From Rhodothermus bifroesti (lineage in GTDB: Bacteria > Bacteroidota > Rhodothermia > Rhodothermales > Rhodothermaceae): a DNA stretch of 64,000 nucleotides. The translations under genes and the position numbers were made by a program. Of this stretch, positions 26,700-36,181 are shown one piece after another; position 1 is the stretch's first letter; each line of letters begins with the position of its first letter. The stretch is from contig NZ_JAGKTL010000005.1 of NCBI RefSeq assembly GCF_017908595.1, forward strand, positions 62,001 through 126,000, in the 5' to 3' direction. The notes beneath the pieces were generated by a model that saw only the letters and a program-made list of their open reading frames with translations, was not told the origin of the DNA and made no database searches.

Positions 26700-27334
26700 G
26701 TTCGCTTACAATTGTGGATCACCCGCTGCTGCGTCGTGACCTCACGCTTTTGCGCCAGCGCGAGACGCCGCATGGTCAATTTCGCCAGCTCGTTGCGAAT
26801 GCTGCTGCTATTTTAGCTTATGAGGCGCTGCGCGACCTTGCCACCGAGCCGATCCCCATCGAAACGCCCCTAGAGCCCACCACAGGCTACCGGCTGGCCG
26901 AGGAGATCGTGGTGGTCCCCATTTTGCGGGCGGGATTGGGCATGGTAGACGGCTTTGTACGTTTTGTACCGGAAGCGCGTATTGGCCACCTGGGGATGCA
27001 GCGCGATGAACGGACAAAGCTGCCGATCGATTATTACCGAAGCATCCCTGGCGGTATCGAAACGGCCCGCGTCTTTGTCGTGGATCCTATGCTAGCCACC
27101 GGTGGAAGCGCCATCCAAGCCATCCACCATCTCAAAGCCCAAGGGGCGCGGCGATTCACGTTTGTCTGCCTGATTGCTGCACCAGAGGGCATCCGGGCAC
27201 TTCAGGAAGTGCACCCCGAGGTACGGATCGTGACGGCTGCTGTTGACCGGGGCCTCGACGCCAACGCGTTTATTCGCCCAGGCCTAGGGGATGCAGGCGA
27301 CCGCATTTTTGGCACAGGAAGCGAAGCCTTTTAG
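26696..27334 (+). CDS. upp: Uracil phosphoribosyltransferase
   Basis: Salvages uracil to UMP with PRPP. The 212-residue protein has the VVPILRAGLGMVDG segment, the PRPP-binding loop VVDPMLATGGSAIQAI (about residues 125-140) and the uracil-recognition tail ending in PGLGDAGDRIFGT. It overlaps the AGCS gene by 4 bp and lies 2 bp before the NhaC gene, so the three are likely one transcript. Confidence 0.96.
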   Translation: MSSLTIVDHPLLRRDLTLLRQRETPHGQFRQLVANAAAILAYEALRDLATEPIPIETPLEPTTGYRLAEEIVVVPILRAGLGMVDGFVRFVPEARIGHLGMQRDERTKLPIDYYRSIPGGIETARVFVVDPMLATGGSAIQAIHHLKAQGARRFTFVCLIAAPEGIRALQEVHPEVRIVTAAVDRGLDANAFIRPGLGDAGDRIFGTGSEAF

Positions 27335-27336
27335 GT

Positions 27337-29244
27337 ATGAAAAATACGCGTTTACTGCTGCTTGCCGCTGGAGTTTTTTGCGCTACCCGCGCCTTTGGGC
27401 AAGTGCACGTGCACGCCCCGAATCCCGTGCTGCAAGGCCTACCCTTCCAGGTTTGGATTGAAGGTGCTGCGCCCGACAGCACGTATTTCCTGCGCGTTGC
27501 CGAGCACGCTTACCCCCTGTCTTGGCAAGAGGGCCGTCTTGAGGCCGACAGCGTGCGTGTGTCGCAAAGCGGCCGGGTACCGATTACGGTTTACCAAGGC
27601 GATCGGCTGCTGGCGCAGACCGAAGTGCGCGTCTTGCCGGGATGGACTTCGGTGCTGCCCCCGCTTTTGGCCATTCTAATTGCATTGCTTTTCCGACAGG
27701 TAATCCCTGCGCTGTTTTTGGGCATCTGGCTGGGCGCTTGGCTAGCCGTTGAACTATCGCTCTACGGACTCTGGCGTGGGCTTTTGGATGCCTTCGACGT
27801 CTACGTGCGTCAGGCCTTAGCCAATCCCGACCACGCTGCCATTGTGCTGTTTTCCTTGATGATTGGTGGCCTTGTGGGCATCATTTCCAAAAATGGGGGC
27901 ATGCGCGGTGTGGTGCAACATTTGGTTCGTTGGGCTAGCAATCCTCGCCGTGGTCAACTGGCCACGTTTTTCCTAGGTCTTTTGATCTTCTTTGACGACT
28001 ATGCCAACACGCTTGTGGTAGGCAACACGATGCGGCCAGTAACCGACCGGCTCCGCATTTCTCGAGAAAAACTGGCCTATCTGGTTGATACCACAGCGGC
28101 GCCGGTAGCCTGCCTGGCCTTTGTAACCACGTGGATCGGCTATGAAGTCGGACTGGTCGGTGCAGCGGTTGCCCAGATTCCAGACTATGATGAAGGGGCG
28201 TATTCGATTTTTTTGAACTCGATCCCCTACAGCTTTTATCCCTGGCTAGCGCTCTTGTTTGCCTTAGCGGTTTCTTGGACAGGGCGTGATTTTGGTCCCA
28301 TGTACCGGGCGGAGCTTCGCGCCCGCACCACAGGTGCCGTTTTGGGTCCTGGTGCCCGCATTGATGAGGCTGCCGCTGAGAGCAAAGATACAGCTCCCAA
28401 CCCCGATAAGCCTCATCGCGCGCTTAATGCGTTGCTGCCCGTGCTGGTGCTGGTGCTTTCGGTCTTGGGGGGGCTTTACGCAACTGGCGAGGGCACGTCG
28501 CTGCGCGAAATCATCGGGAGCGCCGATGCCTACCGCGCCCTTATGTGGGGCTCGCTGCTGAGCGTACTCGTTGCTGCAGCTTTGTCGATCGGCCAGCGTA
28601 TCCTCTCGCTTACCGAAACGATCGACGCTTGGTACGCAGGCGTAAAGTCGATGCTGTTTGCCATTGTGGTATTGCTTTTGGCTTGGGCGCTATCGGCCAC
28701 GACCGAAGTGCTGCATACTGCCCAATACCTGGCTTCAGCCTTGAGCACAGCACTTGAGCCTGGTGTAGTGCCGGCATTGGTGTTTGTGCTCGCCGCGGCC
28801 ACTTCATTTGCTACTGGAACCAGCTGGGGTACGATGGGCATATTGCTGCCTTTGGTAGTACCGCTAGCTTGGCACGTTTTGGCTGCCGATGGCCTGCATA
28901 CCCAGGCAGAGTACCATCACATTATCTACTCGACGGTATCGGCGGTCTTAGCCGGAGCCGTGTGGGGAGACCACTGCTCGCCCATTTCCGACACCACGAT
29001 TCTCTCGTCGATGGCTTCCGGCTGCGATCACATTGAGCATGTGCGCACGCAGCTTCCCTATGCGTTTTTTGTCGGGATAGTAGCTGTGCTGCTGGGCACG
29101 TTGCCCGCGGGTTTAGGCCTTCCCTGGTGGGCTGCTATGCTGCTGTGCGCACCTGTCACGCTTTTAGGCTTGCGTCTTTTCGGTAAAAAAGTGCCCGATG
29201 TTGCAGAGCCGATTGAAGTTTCTGAAACACGTTCTGCTACGTAA
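27337..29244 (+). CDS. NhaC-family Na+/H+ antiporter with N-terminal periplasmic domain
   Basis: A 635-residue membrane protein. A cleavable-looking signal peptide (about 1-22, ending AFGQ) leads an unusual roughly 85-residue beta-rich extracytoplasmic domain before the first transporter helix near 108. The core has the NhaC-type segments GGLVGIISKNGGMRG, FFDDYANTLVVGNTMRPVTD, ATSFATGTSWGTMGILLPL and GAVWGDHCSPISDTTILSS. Substrate could be sodium or a small organic ion, since related carriers also move malate or tyramine. It follows upp by 2 bp. Confidence 0.88.
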   Translation: MKNTRLLLLAAGVFCATRAFGQVHVHAPNPVLQGLPFQVWIEGAAPDSTYFLRVAEHAYPLSWQEGRLEADSVRVSQSGRVPITVYQGDRLLAQTEVRVLPGWTSVLPPLLAILIALLFRQVIPALFLGIWLGAWLAVELSLYGLWRGLLDAFDVYVRQALANPDHAAIVLFSLMIGGLVGIISKNGGMRGVVQHLVRWASNPRRGQLATFFLGLLIFFDDYANTLVVGNTMRPVTDRLRISREKLAYLVDTTAAPVACLAFVTTWIGYEVGLVGAAVAQIPDYDEGAYSIFLNSIPYSFYPWLALLFALAVSWTGRDFGPMYRAELRARTTGAVLGPGARIDEAAAESKDTAPNPDKPHRALNALLPVLVLVLSVLGGLYATGEGTSLREIIGSADAYRALMWGSLLSVLVAAALSIGQRILSLTETIDAWYAGVKSMLFAIVVLLLAWALSATTEVLHTAQYLASALSTALEPGVVPALVFVLAAATSFATGTSWGTMGILLPLVVPLAWHVLAADGLHTQAEYHHIIYSTVSAVLAGAVWGDHCSPISDTTILSSMASGCDHIEHVRTQLPYAFFVGIVAVLLGTLPAGLGLPWWAAMLLCAPVTLLGLRLFGKKVPDVAEPIEVSETRSAT

Positions 29245-29253
29245 ATCCTAGGG

Positions 29254-29321
29254 CCTAAGCCCCATGAAACGGTGGGGTTGCCTCGGATGGCCGCGTTGCT
29301 CATGGTTAAGGCAACCTTAGG
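29254..29321 (+). terminator. Branched stem structure downstream of the NhaC gene
   Basis: CCTAA (29254-29258) plus GGTTGCC (29276-29282) together complement the continuous segment GGCAACCTTAGG (29310-29321). A short CCCC/GGGG hairpin can form in the interruption. The result is a three-way-junction-like fold just after the stop codon. It may be a terminator or a small structured RNA; no T-run follows. Confidence 0.4.
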
Positions 29322-29708
29322 ATAGTCGATTGTCCCGTCACGCTTTAGGAAGAGCTGTTGCCCTTTCGCTCTAGGAAAAAAATTGTCCTTTGAGGTTATA
29401 CAACAATACCTGTGGGTGTCTTTAGGTGACAGAGAGCGGTCGACCGGGGGACGTCCGCTTTAGGTGCTGCAGATCTGGGAGGTGTAATGGCGGCGTGCTG
29501 GCCGTTGCGCGCTGCCTGCAGTTTGGGGTGTCGCCTCGGACGATAGCCAGCGCTAGGATTACCTGCAAGTTCAACCTTGGCTAAAAGTAGCTAAGGGGTG
29601 CGTAGGGGCCTAACCGGCAGGGCGGCATTGCCTTTCCGGGAGGTGTATTGGGTTGCCGCGTGTATCTTTGCAACAGTTGAGGCTTTCTGCCACAGAAGCG
29701 TGCTAAAC
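29322..29708. other. Intergenic stretch before cas6
   Basis: Noncoding on both strands as far as can be judged. Apart from the stem at its left edge and a candidate -7 box near its right end, no gene, repeat array or tRNA was recognised. It is the boundary between the housekeeping block and the defence region. Confidence 0.5.
29663..29670 (+). promoter_or_regulatory. Candidate -7 box for cas6
   Basis: TATCTTTG matches the Bacteroidota -7 consensus TAnnTTTG, 38 bp before the cas6 ATG at 29709. No well-spaced -33 TTG box accompanies it. Confidence 0.4.
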
Positions 29709-30446
29709 ATGCGACTGCGGTTGTTACTCTCCCCTGCGCTGGAGCCTATTAGCTTTAGGTATCCTTACCGATTGGCTGGTGTACTGCACCGCTGGCTGGG
29801 GCAGAATGCATGGCATGATGGCCTAAGCCTGTACAGCTTTAGTTGGCTTCTGGGCGGCCATATGGAAGGTACGCGGTTAGTTTTTCCCCAAGGTGCGACG
29901 TGGTTGTTGAGCTTTTATGATAGGGTTCAAGCAGAACGGGTGGTGGAGGGCATTTTTGCGCGCCCGTATGTATTGGCGGGCATGAAGGTGATGCAGGTGG
30001 AGGTGGTGGCGTCGCCTAATTGGGGCGAGCGCGCGCGGTTGCAGGTGTTAACCCCCGTAGTGGTGCGGCGAACGCGTCCGGATGGTGGTCGGGAATATCT
30101 CATTTGGGATCATCCCGCTGCCGATGAGGCACTCACGCGGGTTTTTCGGCGCAAATTGGAAGCGGCTGGCCTAGGGCATTTGGCCTCCAGCGCGACGATG
30201 CGCTTCGACCGGCACTACGTGCGCGCGCGAACAAAGCTTGTTTGCATTAAGGGTATCCATCATCGCGGGAGCCTGTGTCCGGTCATTGTTGAGGGTCCCC
30301 CAGAGGCGGTGCACTTTGCCTGGCTGGTTGGTGCAGGTGAGCTCACCGGTTGCGGCTTTGGCGCACTGGGCGATATCGTCTCCTCGAAAGCAAAACGCGC
30401 TGCTGGTATGGGGTCGCCTACCAGACGCGCTAAAAGCCAGACGTAG
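29709..30446 (+). CDS. cas6: CRISPR-associated endoribonuclease Cas6
   Basis: Cuts CRISPR precursor RNA within repeats to give guide RNAs. Starting at ATG 29709 gives 245 residues and the typical N-terminus MRLRLLLSPALEPISF with HRWLG following; the frame extends upstream to 29598 without similarity. The C-terminal glycine-rich loop GAGELTGCGFGALG (208-221) is the hallmark of Cas6. His27 and His36 are candidates for the catalytic histidine. It stands alone, about 15 kb from the remaining cas genes, with a restriction-modification island in between. Confidence 0.9.
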   Translation: MRLRLLLSPALEPISFRYPYRLAGVLHRWLGQNAWHDGLSLYSFSWLLGGHMEGTRLVFPQGATWLLSFYDRVQAERVVEGIFARPYVLAGMKVMQVEVVASPNWGERARLQVLTPVVVRRTRPDGGREYLIWDHPAADEALTRVFRRKLEAAGLGHLASSATMRFDRHYVRARTKLVCIKGIHHRGSLCPVIVEGPPEAVHFAWLVGAGELTGCGFGALGDIVSSKAKRAAGMGSPTRRAKSQT

Positions 30447-30537
30447 GGTACGTGTCGCATAAGCAAGCGATGTAGAAAAATGAGCCGCGTAGATTTGATG
30501 CTTGAAACTGTTACCCCACTTTTTTTAGCAGGGGCTG

Positions 30538-31014
30538 ATTTGCCCGCCTTCTTGTAGAAGCGGCTTGGGCCGGGCGCGAGCTTAGGCTTGACGACCTGCC
30601 CATTCTCAACGCCCTCTGGGGCAGGACCGGCGGTTGACCACTGACGAGGCTATGCGCCTTATCCCAAAATCAGAAACCGAGGTTAGAGCTGTGCTCAATC
30701 GTCTGGTCGAGTTTGGCGTTGTGGAAATTCGCGGCGAACGCAAAGGCCGCACTTGGCATCTCTCCGCGGCGACCTATCGCCGTTTGGGTAAACCTGCCGC
30801 CTATGTACGGCAGCGGGGCTTTGAGCTGCTCCAAAAAGAGCAAATGGTCATGCCATATGTGGAGAGGCATGGTCGGATCACGCGGTGCGAGGCCGCCGAA
30901 CTGCATCAGCTCGGCCCTTTTCAGGCAACACGATTCTTAGACTGTTTAGTTACCCCTGGCAAGTTGGTTTGGTTGGGCACAAATTATGTTATGAACGAAG
31001 GCGCTAAATTATGA
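30538..31014 (+). pseudogene. Degenerate copy of the AlbA_2-type ATPase C-terminus
   Basis: This stretch aligns base for base with 34171-34644, the end of the intact ATPase gene downstream. A 2-base insertion (GGGG here against GG there, near 30618) breaks the frame. After it, 30634-31014 reads on as the winged-helix tail ([21 protein letters not shown], nearly identical to the intact copy). The start of the gene is missing. Together with the hsdS head remnant that follows, it repeats the downstream order ATPase-then-hsdS and marks an older copy of the module. Confidence 0.85.
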
Positions 31015-31135
31015 GCGCGCGCAAATATTTATAGTTGTTTTATAGTTGTCGCGGGACCATGCGTGCGAAGAAAACTGCACTGCGGGGTTACGCTGGTATT
31101 GGTCATAGCCAAAAACCGAAAGGGGCTGGGGTGTG

Positions 31136-31333
31136 GTGGGTGAATGGGTTGAAAGACCAATGGGCGAGATCGCTGACCTTGTTGAGGGAAGTACTCCATC
31201 CACACAAGCCCCCTAGAACTTCGATGGCAACACTCCCTAGCTCACACCAAAGGACCTGGCAAGACCCGCATCCATGCTACATGTGGAAGGGTGACCAGTT
31301 GGTCGTCCATACAATTTGCCGCAGGTAGAATAA
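31136..31333 (+). pseudogene. Remnant of an hsdS N-terminus
   Basis: Reading from GTG 31136 gives [20 protein letters not shown], the standard opening of a type I specificity subunit. After a small frame change the stretch reads NFDGNTP, a TAG where Trp is expected, then LTPKDLARPASM, later a TGA, and GRPYNLPQVE. This is the usual first target-recognition domain layout. It differs from the intact hsdS downstream (GTTPTT version), so it represents an alternative, lost DNA specificity. It ends 27 bp before hsdM. Confidence 0.75.
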
Positions 31334-31360
31334 TTGTAATCTTGCAGTGAGGTAACCCCG

Positions 31361-32959
31361 ATGAAACGAAAGATTCGCAACCACCAGACAAACAGCACCA
31401 CGCTCGGCTATGAGGCCGAGCTGTGGCAGATGGCTGACGAGCTGCGCGGCTCAATGGACGCCGCCGAGTACAAGCATGTCGTCCTCGGCCTCATCTTTTT
31501 GAAGTACATTTCGGACGCCTTCGAGGAGCACCACAAGCGGTTAGAGCAGGAGCCGTACGCGGACCCAGAAGATCCCGATGAGTACCGCGCCCAGAACATC
31601 TTCTGGGTGCCGCCCGAGGCCCGGTGGGAGTACCTCAAGACGCAGGCGCGCCAGCCCAACATCGGTCAGCTCGTGGACGACGCGATGGAGGCCATCGAAC
31701 GCGACAACCAGGCCTTGAAAGGCGTCCTTCCCAAGGACTATGCCCGCCCTGCGCTGGACAAGATGCGCCTCGGCAAGCTCATTGACCTCGTCAGCAACAT
31801 CAGGGTCGGCGATGAGGATGCCCGAGCGAAGGACGTGCTCGGCCGCGTGTACGAATACTTTCTCAAGCAGTTCGCCAGCGCCGAGGGCAAGAAAGGCGGC
31901 GAGTTCTATACGCCCCGCTGCGTAGTTAGGCTGCTGGTCGAGATGCTTGAGCCCTTCAGCGGCCGCGTCTACGATCCATGCTGTGGGTCAGCGGGCATGT
32001 TTGTACAATCGGTGGAGTTCATCGAGGCTCATGCCACCGGTAACGGGAACGGCGGGCGGGCTCGGTCTCAGGTCAGCATCTACGGCCAGGAGCTCAACTA
32101 CACCACGTGGCGCTTGGCCAAGATGAACCTTGCCATCCGCGGCATCGATGGCCAGATCGCCCAGGGTGACACGTTCCACGACGACCGGTTCCCTGACCTC
32201 AAGGCCGACTACATCCTCGCCAATCCCCCTTTCAACATGAAGGAGTGGGGCGGTGAGCATTTGCGGGAGGATAAACGGTGGAAATACGGTATCCCCCCTG
32301 TCGGCAATGCTAACTTTGCCTGGGTGCAACACATCATCCATCATCTTTCGCCCACTGGCTATGCGGGCTTCGTGCTCGCGAACGGCTCCATGTCCTCCAA
32401 CCAGTCGGGCGAGGGCGAAATCCGCAAAAACATCATCGAGGCTGACTTGGTGGATTGCATGGTGGCGCTGCCGGACAAGCTCTTTTATTCTACCCAGATC
32501 CCCGCATGTCTGTGGTTCCTCGCGCGGGACAAGAGCGGCCGACCTCCTGCTGGACAGAAGGAACCCCTTCGGGACCGCCGCGGGGAGGTGCTCTTCATTG
32601 ACGCCCGCAAGATGGGCCGGATGGTGGACCGCACGCACCGCGAGCTGACCGACGAGGAGATTGCTCAGATTGCGCGCACCTACCATGCTTGGCGCGGGCA
32701 AGCGGGTGCCGGCGCGTATCAGGATGTGCCTGGTTTCTGTAAGAGCGCTACGCTGGAGGAGATTCGCAAGCACGGCTACGTGCTCACGCCTGGCCGCTAC
32801 GTCGGCGCTCCACCGCAGGAAGACGACGATGAACCCTTTGCAGAAAAGATGGCGCGGCTGGTGACACAACTGCGCGCGCAGCAGGCGGAAGCTGCGAGGC
32901 TGGATGCGGCGATTGAAGCAAATTTGCAAGAACTCGGATTTTGGAGTCCGAAACCATGA
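31361..32959 (+). CDS. hsdM: Type I restriction-modification system methyltransferase subunit
   Basis: The N6-adenine DNA methylase that, with HsdS, protects host sites. The 532-residue protein has an N-terminal helical HsdM domain (about 15-150), then the SAM-binding motif [10 protein letters not shown] (205-214) and the catalytic NPPF (288-291). A C-terminal coiled segment ([27 protein letters not shown]) likely contacts HsdS. It overlaps the following ATPase gene by 4 bp. The island reads differently in codon style from the AT-richer cas genes nearby, suggesting separate acquisition. Confidence 0.95.
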   Translation: MKRKIRNHQTNSTTLGYEAELWQMADELRGSMDAAEYKHVVLGLIFLKYISDAFEEHHKRLEQEPYADPEDPDEYRAQNIFWVPPEARWEYLKTQARQPNIGQLVDDAMEAIERDNQALKGVLPKDYARPALDKMRLGKLIDLVSNIRVGDEDARAKDVLGRVYEYFLKQFASAEGKKGGEFYTPRCVVRLLVEMLEPFSGRVYDPCCGSAGMFVQSVEFIEAHATGNGNGGRARSQVSIYGQELNYTTWRLAKMNLAIRGIDGQIAQGDTFHDDRFPDLKADYILANPPFNMKEWGGEHLREDKRWKYGIPPVGNANFAWVQHIIHHLSPTGYAGFVLANGSMSSNQSGEGEIRKNIIEADLVDCMVALPDKLFYSTQIPACLWFLARDKSGRPPAGQKEPLRDRRGEVLFIDARKMGRMVDRTHRELTDEEIAQIARTYHAWRGQAGAGAYQDVPGFCKSATLEEIRKHGYVLTPGRYVGAPPQEDDDEPFAEKMARLVTQLRAQQAEAARLDAAIEANLQELGFWSPKP

Positions 32960-34644
32960 CACCGGAACTGCTGAAAGAGTTGCTTCGACAAGGTGAATCG
33001 CTGGATGTCGAGTTCAAAGGCGAGGAACGCCGTCCTCTTTCCGACGACGAACTTGTCGAAACTGTCGTTTGCTTGGCGAACCGTTCCTCCACCAAGCCGG
33101 CGTGGCTTCTTGTAGGTGTGGAGGACGATGGACGCGTGACCGGTGCGCGTCCCCGCCACGAGTCTGGACGCACGGATCCACAGCGGATCGCTGCCCTCAT
33201 CGCTAACCGCACTCGGCCCTCTTTGAGCGTGCAAGTCTCCCTAATCCCCTGGAAGGGTAAAGAAATTTTGGCTATCGAAGTGCCCCCATCTCACACCCCT
33301 GTTGCTACCACAGGGGGCAAGTATCTGCGGCGGGTAGTAGGTGGCGACGGTAAGCCTGCTTGCTTTCCCATGTTCTTCCACGAGATGCAATCCCTGCAAG
33401 CTGACCGGGGTATCTTAGACTATTCCGCTTTGCCTGTTCCCCAAGCTCGCTGGGAAGATTTAGATCCTTTGGAATTTGAGCGATTTCGACGGAGTATTCG
33501 CGAACGTGGTGGTGATTCTTCGCTGCTGAAACTGGACAACATCGAGTTAGCTAAGGCACTGGGTGCGGTGGAAGCCAACGGCCAAGTCCGCACCATCCGA
33601 GTGTTGGGGCTATTGCTCTTTGGCAAGGAAGAGGCGTTGCGGCGGTTGCTCCCTACCCATGAAGTTGCATTCCAGGTACTAAAAGGGCAAAAAGTAGAGG
33701 TCAATGACTTTTTCCACTGGCCACTCTTGCGGGTTTTAGAAGAGTGCGAGCGACGATTCACCGCCCGTAACCGAGAGGAAGAGGTTTTGGTCGGGCTTTT
33801 CCGGATTGGTGTGCCGGATTATCCCCCTGCAGCCTTTCGGGAGGGGCTGGCAAATGCGCTCGTGCATCGCGACTACACCCAGCTGGGCGCTGTGCATGTC
33901 CAGTGGCACATCGACCGCATTGAAATCACAAACCCGGGCGGCTTCCCTGAAGGCGTGCGTCTGGACAACTTGCTCGTCACGCCGCCGCGCCCACGCAACC
34001 CTTTACTAGCCGACGCCTTCAAGCGTGCAGGCATCGTAGAGCGAACTGCCCGGGGCATTGACACCATCTTTTACGAACAGCTCCGCAACGGCCGCCCCGC
34101 ACCTTCCTACGAGCGCAGCACCGAATCGACAGTTGTGCTTGTCCTGCCTGGCGGTGAAGCCAACCTTGAATTTGTCCGCCTCCTCGTGGAAGAGTCCCGG
34201 GCTGGGCGTGAGCTTAGGTTGGACGACCTGCTCATTCTCAATGCCCTTTGGCAGGACCGACGGTTGACAACCGATGAGGCGATGCGCCTAACCCAAAAAC
34301 CGGAACCCGAGGTCAGGGCTGTGCTCAATCGCTTGGTCGAGTTTGGCCTTGTGGAAGCTCGCGGCGAACGCAAGGGCCGCACCTGGCATCTCTCAGCGGC
34401 GACCTATCGCCGCTTGGGGAGACCCGCCGCCTATGTGCGCCAGCGGGGGTTTGAGCCGCTCCAGCAGGAGCAGATGGTGATGCAATATGTGGCGAAGCAC
34501 GGCCGAATCACACGAAGCGAGGCAGCGGAGCTCTGCCAGTTAGGACCCTTCCAGGCAACGCGACTTTTGAGCCGCTTAGTCCAGTCTGGCTTACTCGTCC
34601 GGTTGGGCACAAAGCGGGGGACATATTATGAGCGAAAGCGCTAA
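32956..34644 (+). CDS. AlbA_2-domain putative ATP-binding / DNA-binding protein
   Basis: A 562-residue protein starting at ATG 32956, overlapping the hsdM stop. Residues about 10-130 form an AlbA_2 (Schlafen-like) nucleic-acid or nucleotide-binding domain ([34 protein letters not shown]). About 290-390 resemble the divergent GHKL-type ATPase region ([35 protein letters not shown]). About 400-560 hold winged-helix repeats ([20 protein letters not shown]). Such proteins are often found inside restriction-modification loci; the role is uncertain. Its last 158 codons are duplicated at 30538-31014. Confidence 0.8.
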   Translation: MTPELLKELLRQGESLDVEFKGEERRPLSDDELVETVVCLANRSSTKPAWLLVGVEDDGRVTGARPRHESGRTDPQRIAALIANRTRPSLSVQVSLIPWKGKEILAIEVPPSHTPVATTGGKYLRRVVGGDGKPACFPMFFHEMQSLQADRGILDYSALPVPQARWEDLDPLEFERFRRSIRERGGDSSLLKLDNIELAKALGAVEANGQVRTIRVLGLLLFGKEEALRRLLPTHEVAFQVLKGQKVEVNDFFHWPLLRVLEECERRFTARNREEEVLVGLFRIGVPDYPPAAFREGLANALVHRDYTQLGAVHVQWHIDRIEITNPGGFPEGVRLDNLLVTPPRPRNPLLADAFKRAGIVERTARGIDTIFYEQLRNGRPAPSYERSTESTVVLVLPGGEANLEFVRLLVEESRAGRELRLDDLLILNALWQDRRLTTDEAMRLTQKPEPEVRAVLNRLVEFGLVEARGERKGRTWHLSAATYRRLGRPAAYVRQRGFEPLQQEQMVMQYVAKHGRITRSEAAELCQLGPFQATRLLSRLVQSGLLVRLGTKRGTYYERKR

Positions 34645-34828
34645 AATATGAGCGCGCACAAAAAACTTATGAGCGCGCTCATAAGTATGCGCGCCCCTGC
34701 AAATAATTGCTCGCGATCAATTGAAAATCGCTCGCGAGCAATAAATTGCTTGCCTGAGCAAAAAACCACGCGCGTTTATCCAATAACCACGCGCGCAAAT
34801 ATAACCGCGCAGGGGGATTCCCTTTGGG
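34645..34828 (+). repeat. Palindrome-rich spacer between ATPase and hsdS
   Basis: This 184-bp spacer contains a perfect 20-bp palindrome CTTATGAGCGCGCTCATAAG (34666-34685), an inverted repeat ATTGCTCGCGA/TCGCGAGCAAT (34706-34716 and 34732-34742) and direct repeats of ACCACGCGCG. Runs of TATGAGCG recur from the end of the ATPase gene. The elements share a GC-alternating core in AT-rich flanks. They could be operators for a restriction-modification control protein or folding mRNA elements. Confidence 0.6.
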
Positions 34829-34861
34829 TTGCAATTTCCGAAAACTCACAGGAGGTGGGCT

Positions 34862-36181
34862 ATGGGGGGTGAGTGGCGGAAAGCAACTATTGGCGAGGTC
34901 TCGGTTCGTGTCACAAAAGGGACGACGCCAACGACTGTAGGTGGCAAGTTCGTTGATCGAGGAATTAGGTTCGTTAAGGTGGAGTCAATCACCGACGACG
35001 GTCGAATCGATACCAACAAGCTTACGTACATTGATGAGACCACGAACGCACTTCTCTCTCGCTCGGTCCTTGAGCAAGATGACATCCTCTTCACTATTGC
35101 TGGCACAATCGGACGCGTTGCGCTTGTTCCGTCAAGTATTCTACCAGCCAACACAAACCAAGCTGTTGCAATCGTGCGCCCTAACCCCAAGGCCGTGATT
35201 CCTCGGTTCCTCTACTACGTTCTGAGGGACGATAGCCGCGTTCGGCAGGCACACACTCGCGTAGTGCAATCCGTGCAGGCTAACTTCAGTCTTAGTGAGT
35301 TGAGTTCGCTGGAGATTCCTCTGCCACCCCTCCCCGAACAGCGCGCCATCGCCCACATCCTCGGCACGCTGGACGACAAGATCGAGCTGAACCGCCGCAT
35401 GAACGAGACGCTGGAGGCGATGGCGCGGGCGATCTTCAAGGCTTGGTTTGTGGACTTTGAGCCCGTCCGCGCCAAGATGGAAGGCCGCTGGCGCCGCGGC
35501 GAATCCCTCCCCGGTCTCCCCGCCCACCTCTATGACCTCTTCCCCGATCGACTGGTGGAGTCAGAACTGGGGGAGATTCCGGAGGGGTGGGAGGTAAAAG
35601 CCCTCGACGAGATCGCCCGCTTCGTCAACGGCCTGGCATTGCAGAAATACCCTCCAACGGACGATCGATGGCTGCCAGTCATCAAGATCGCGCAACTGCG
35701 CGTCGGCAACACGAAAGGAGCAGACCGCGCGAGCGCCGACCTGGACCCGGACTATGTCGTCCAGGACGGCGACATCCTGTTTTCCTGGTCAGGCTCGCTG
35801 GAGTGCGTGTTCTGGGCCGGCGGGCCCGGCGCGCTGAACCAACACCTGTTCAAGGTTACGTCGGAGCAGTATCCGCGATGGCTCTGCTATCTGGGGATAC
35901 ACCAGCATCTCGACGATTTCCGGCATATCGCAGCGGGCAAAGCGACGACGATGGGTCACATCCAACGCCACCACTTGTCCGCTGCGAAGCTGACTGTGCC
36001 ACCGGAAGCGACGTTGCAAGCGATGAATGCTGTAATCGAGCCAATCATCGAAAACACGTGGCGTCGTGCGGTTCAGTCGCGCACCCTCGCCGCCCTGCGC
36101 GACGCGCTTTTGCCCAAACTCATCTCCGGCGAGTTGCGGGTGAAAGATGCGGAGAAGTTTTTGCAGGAGAGAGGGTTATGA
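34862..36181 (+). CDS. hsdS: Type I restriction-modification specificity subunit
   Basis: Sets the DNA target of the methylase and nuclease. The 439-residue protein starts at ATG 34862 after CAGGAGGTGGGCT. It has two target-recognition domains (about 1-160 and 225-390). The conserved central repeat reads LPPLPEQRAIAHILGTLDDKIELNRRMNETLEAMARAIF and the C-terminal conserved region ends LISGELRVKDAEKFLQERGL. The stop overlaps the next gene by ATGA. Fragments of its tail recur at 37488 and 38456, and a different hsdS head remains at 31136. Confidence 0.93.
   Translation: MGGEWRKATIGEVSVRVTKGTTPTTVGGKFVDRGIRFVKVESITDDGRIDTNKLTYIDETTNALLSRSVLEQDDILFTIAGTIGRVALVPSSILPANTNQAVAIVRPNPKAVIPRFLYYVLRDDSRVRQAHTRVVQSVQANFSLSELSSLEIPLPPLPEQRAIAHILGTLDDKIELNRRMNETLEAMARAIFKAWFVDFEPVRAKMEGRWRRGESLPGLPAHLYDLFPDRLVESELGEIPEGWEVKALDEIARFVNGLALQKYPPTDDRWLPVIKIAQLRVGNTKGADRASADLDPDYVVQDGDILFSWSGSLECVFWAGGPGALNQHLFKVTSEQYPRWLCYLGIHQHLDDFRHIAAGKATTMGHIQRHHLSAAKLTVPPEATLQAMNAVIEPIIENTWRRAVQSRTLAALRDALLPKLISGELRVKDAEKFLQERGL

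Noticed and set aside
35587-36177. A 632-codon open frame beginning inside hsdS
   Set aside because: The first 197 codons are an out-of-frame, Arg/Pro-rich shadow of hsdS; the real gene starts at 36178, where it couples to the hsdS stop.
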